Below are positions 5,544-7,867 of a stretch of DNA of 7,867 nt, piece after piece. Positions within the stretch are counted from its first letter, which is position 1. Each line of letters starts with the position of its first letter. This DNA is from Pseudobdellovibrionaceae bacterium (GTDB lineage Bacteria > Bdellovibrionota > Bdellovibrionia > Bdellovibrionales > Bdellovibrionaceae), in contig JACMRP010000115.1 of NCBI GenBank assembly GCA_014376325.1, positions 1 to 7,867 of the forward strand. Reading direction: 5' to 3'. The notes under the pieces are model-generated. The model made no database searches and was not told where the DNA came from. It was given only the letters and a program-made list of their open reading frames with translations. A program made the position numbers and the translations under genes.

Positions 5544-6273
5544 TTGGATCTTCATTCGAGGTTGGGGTCGGGGCGTCGCCCATTGGTCTGATTTTCTGAC
5601 GCAAGTTCAGAATGCTTTCCCGCAAGATCACTTCGAATTTTTGGAGCTGCCAGGAAACGGTGCACTCCACAAACTTTCTAGTCCGCTGACGATCAACGAA
5701 ACCGTGCGAATCATGCGGCAAAACAGCCAGTTCGTTACTGACGGAAAAAAAATTAAACTCGTCGGCATTTCACTCGGCGGCATGATCGTGACCGAATGGG
5801 CCCGAGAGTTTCCGCAAGAAGTTGAAATGATTTGTTTAATCAACTCGAGCTCCGCAAATCACGGCAGATTTTACGAACGCTTGCTTCTTAGTAACGCGCC
5901 TAAATTTTTGAAACTGGCTCGGCAAAAAGATTTGAACCTTCGCGAAATGGGAGCTTTAGAAATCGTTTCGAATTCGAGCGACCGCCGAAAACTGGCTTTG
6001 CCGTCTTGGGTGAAAGAGACCTCCATTCATCCGGTGTCGCCAAGAAATCTCATCCGCCAGTTGCTTGCGGCATTTATCTATCGATTTCCGAAGTCACCTC
6101 CGGTGAAAGCCTTCTTGGTCGGGAGTGTTCAGGATCGTATGGTGTCCGTCCGTTGTACCGAACGGCTCGCCGCCGATTGGAAATGCCCCTTATTTTTGCA
6201 TCCGTGGGCCGGCCACGACTTGCCGCTCGATGACCCGGAATGGATGATAAACTGCCTGAAAAAAATGCATTAA
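5536..6273 (+). CDS. Alpha/beta hydrolase (BioH/lipase-like serine hydrolase)
   Basis: This is a 245-residue single-domain serine hydrolase of the alpha/beta fold, the group that includes BioH and small esterases. The nucleophile elbow is GISLGG (77-82) with S79. The acid is D200 in VGSVQD and the base H227 in the AGHDLP segment, so the triad is complete and correctly ordered. RGWGRG (8-13) after the first strand is the oxyanion-hole region, and the lid segment spans roughly 108-180. There is no signal peptide, so it is cytoplasmic. The start overlaps the end of the M14 gene by 8 bp and has a good Shine-Dalgarno inside that gene, so the two are probably translated together. The opening MYNWIFIRGWG and the LPGNG segment (38-42) resemble BioH, which releases pimeloyl-ACP methyl ester for biotin synthesis, but no biotin gene is nearby. 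An esterase of unknown substrate is the safer name. Confidence 0.88.
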   Translation: MYNWIFIRGWGRGVAHWSDFLTQVQNAFPQDHFEFLELPGNGALHKLSSPLTINETVRIMRQNSQFVTDGKKIKLVGISLGGMIVTEWAREFPQEVEMICLINSSSANHGRFYERLLLSNAPKFLKLARQKDLNLREMGALEIVSNSSDRRKLALPSWVKETSIHPVSPRNLIRQLLAAFIYRFPKSPPVKAFLVGSVQDRMVSVRCTERLAADWKCPLFLHPWAGHDLPLDDPEWMINCLKKMH

Positions 6274-6394
6274 TTGTGAATTATTCTTCATCGCGTTACC
6301 CAATTTGGAACCATAAAGCCAATAGCGAAGCCCATACGGTGTGAATTTTCGGGGCATTGACGAGGGCATCGAAATCCTGTTCTCTAATCCATCT

Positions 6395-7834
6395 GTGAAG
6401 AAGTCAAATTGGCGTAACCCCTTTGGGGTCCACATTCTGAGTCTTTTGATCCTGACGGCGCCAGTTTTTGCGTGCCTTCCTGCGTTGGCACAAGAGGCGA
6501 CATCGACGTTGCCCGTGGGCACAACCGGCAACAACAACAAACGCCAACTTTACGGAAATCTGCGGTTCGAAGGCATGCAGTACATGACCACACTGCCAGA
6601 GTCCCCTAAGCTAACTTACAGCCAATTCCTATCCGCACAGGTCAGTTATGTTGGCGAAACCACGTGGTTCGAAAATGGTGTAGATTTTGGGGCGGGGACA
6701 TTTTTTTCTCGATCTCAATCTCACATCGCCGTTCATGAACTTTACACTTCGCCGCGGACGGACGGGTACCGCTTCTACGCCGGACGAAAGTTAAATGACT
6801 GGAGCGCCATGGACCGCGAATGGAACATGGGAGTTTGGCAGCCTTACTTCGAAATCGATGCGCTTCGACCTGAACCGCAGGGACTGAGCGGAATCTTTTT
6901 TGACGTCAATCGCGACGACTACCAAGTCTTGGCTTTCGCTACGCCGCTATTTATTCCAACCATGGGTCCGGGAATTCGAGAAGAAAACGGCGCCTTGGTT
7001 TCGGATAGCCGTTGGTATCGCTCGCCCGTATCGCAGCAAGATTTTATCGGCCGTCCGATTCCCATTACTTACAGCTTGAGTGTTCCCGAAACAACGAAGC
7101 TCGCTTCCCACGGCGGCTATGGCGCAATGGGACGAGTTGGCGACAAAGCTCAGGGCGCGTGGATAGTGACCAGTGCCGGATATACTCCGGTGAATACTTT
7201 GGTGTTGAAGCGCAACATCCGTGTTCCGATCTTAGACCCAAAAGTCGGCGTCGTCGTCTCACCCGAAGTCGCTTACCACCAGATTTTTTCGACCGACATT
7301 GGTTACAGCACCGACAGTGTTCGCACGACGGTTTCTTACATGCAAGACGATCCCGAAACTAAATTGCCAGAGACCGATTGGGCCGTTCAGCGCCTGACGG
7401 GGATTCGTGCTTACTCTGTCAATTTGGACTGGAACATTCCGCAATTTATGACTCGGTCGATCTTGTTACAGCTAAATTATTTAAAGATTGATGGTGGCGG
7501 TATAACCGACATCGTCAGTGACGGTTCGCCAGATACCATGAATCTTTTTGATCAGCGCATGCGCTTTACGAACGCGATCAAAGCCAAAATCCAAGGCGAG
7601 CTCGCAAGATTCAGCGGTAAACCACTGTTTACAAAATTCTCTTATCTTTACGACAACGTCCAAAAAGGTTCGATGATCAATTCGGAATTTTTGTTCTACC
7701 CAAGTCCTAAGTGGGCCCTGGTTGCGGGGGCCGATATACTGGGTGTCGACAATGAAGATTACAAAACTTCAAGTTTTTTGAACCAGTACCGCGCCAACGA
7801 TCGAATTTACGGAGGCATGACCTATGTTTTCTAA
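6395..7834 (+). CDS. Outer-membrane beta-barrel (porin-like) protein, unrecognised family
   Basis: I do not recognise the family. The 479-residue product opens MKKSNWR and has a hydrophobic core at about 12-28, with signal peptidase cleavage predicted after ALA (residue 32). The mature chain is rich in alternating hydrophobic/polar stretches and aromatic residues, for example the segments around GNLRFEGMQYM, WFENGVDFGAGTFF and YRFYAGRKLNDW. It ends YGGMTYVF with a terminal Phe, so it very probably forms a barrel along most of its length, like porins or solute channels. Cys is nearly absent from the mature chain. The start is uncertain. GTG 6395 gives a textbook signal peptide but has no Shine-Dalgarno. 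GTG 6341 would add 18 residues, also with only a weak GAAG upstream. It follows the hydrolase by 121 bp and overlaps the next gene by 11 bp. Its cargo or partner is unknown; the coupled downstream gene is the best clue. Confidence 0.82.
   Translation: MKKSNWRNPFGVHILSLLILTAPVFACLPALAQEATSTLPVGTTGNNNKRQLYGNLRFEGMQYMTTLPESPKLTYSQFLSAQVSYVGETTWFENGVDFGAGTFFSRSQSHIAVHELYTSPRTDGYRFYAGRKLNDWSAMDREWNMGVWQPYFEIDALRPEPQGLSGIFFDVNRDDYQVLAFATPLFIPTMGPGIREENGALVSDSRWYRSPVSQQDFIGRPIPITYSLSVPETTKLASHGGYGAMGRVGDKAQGAWIVTSAGYTPVNTLVLKRNIRVPILDPKVGVVVSPEVAYHQIFSTDIGYSTDSVRTTVSYMQDDPETKLPETDWAVQRLTGIRAYSVNLDWNIPQFMTRSILLQLNYLKIDGGGITDIVSDGSPDTMNLFDQRMRFTNAIKAKIQGELARFSGKPLFTKFSYLYDNVQKGSMINSEFLFYPSPKWALVAGADILGVDNEDYKTSSFLNQYRANDRIYGGMTYVF
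7811..7815 (+). promoter_or_regulatory. Strong Shine-Dalgarno for the truncated last gene
   Basis: GGAGG lies 8 bases before ATG 7824 and within the last codons of the barrel protein gene. It supports a real translation start at the window edge. Confidence 0.75.
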
Positions 7835-7867
7835 GAAACAAATCACGATCGCGGTTTTAATTTTTTC
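7824..7867 (+). CDS. Start of a further gene, probable exported protein (cut by window end)
   Basis: Only 14 codons are visible: MFSKKQITIAVLIF. The basic stretch followed by a hydrophobic run looks like the beginning of a signal peptide or membrane anchor. The ATG overlaps the end of the barrel protein gene by 11 bp in another frame and has GGAGG at good spacing, so the two genes are probably translationally coupled. A lipoprotein or periplasmic partner of the barrel is plausible, but the rest of the protein is outside the window and no function can be given. Confidence 0.65.
   Translation, partial: MFSKKQITIAVLIF

Noticed and set aside
6464..6475. Possible lipobox VFAC in the signal peptide of the second barrel protein
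   Set aside because: Phe at the -2 position is atypical for a lipobox, a standard ALA-Q cleavage site follows six residues later, and a terminal-Phe barrel protein is not expected to be a lipoprotein.
1..7867. CRISPR array, tRNA, rRNA or insertion sequence
   Set aside because: No spaced direct repeats, no cloverleaf-like or rRNA-like sequence, and no transposase motif or terminal inverted repeats were seen. Nearly all bases are accounted for by the listed genes.

Overview
This 7.9 kb stretch reads as chromosomal DNA of a Gram-negative bacterium. Three exported products and a short exported-looking N-terminus are encoded, two of the proteins end in a beta-barrel-type terminal Phe, and spacing between genes is tight. 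The mix of a stand-alone HD-GYP phosphodiesterase, a lipocalin, a short DUF1338 enzyme and large lineage-specific outer-membrane proteins fits the Bdellovibrionota (Bdellovibrio-like predators). That assignment is an inference from gene content and style, not from a marker gene.

Layout. Positions 84-2270 (+) encode a large outer-membrane protein with a signal peptide, a Pro/Thr/Glu-rich spacer and a probable C-terminal barrel. After a short intergenic stretch holding two small inverted repeats comes a compact HD-GYP c-di-GMP phosphodiesterase (2365-3012, +). It converges, with only 11 bp between stops, on a leftward pair: a periplasmic Blc-type lipocalin (3024-3620, -) preceded by a DUF1338 / 2-oxoadipate dioxygenase-like metalloenzyme (3656-4453, -). 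The 35 bp gap between those two genes is mostly a perfect 22 bp palindrome that abuts the lipocalin ribosome binding site. An 82 bp divergent region then separates DUF1338 from a rightward cluster: an M14 zinc carboxypeptidase (4536-5543), an alpha/beta hydrolase overlapping it by 8 bp (5536-6273), a second beta-barrel protein (6395-7834) and the first codons of a further exported-looking protein (from 7824, cut by the window end).

How they may work together. The peptidase and hydrolase are translationally coupled and both lack signal peptides, so they probably act in the cytoplasm in one breakdown or recycling task. The second barrel protein and the truncated gene after it look like a coupled envelope pair. 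The lipocalin and DUF1338 enzyme share a strand and possibly a transcript, but no common pathway is evident.

I saw no RNA genes, mobile elements, CRISPR arrays or obvious horizontal-transfer signatures. I did not identify a clearly new multi-gene system. The items most worth checking are the 22 bp palindrome, the altered substrate-binding position in the M14 enzyme, and the two envelope barrel proteins of unrecognised family.
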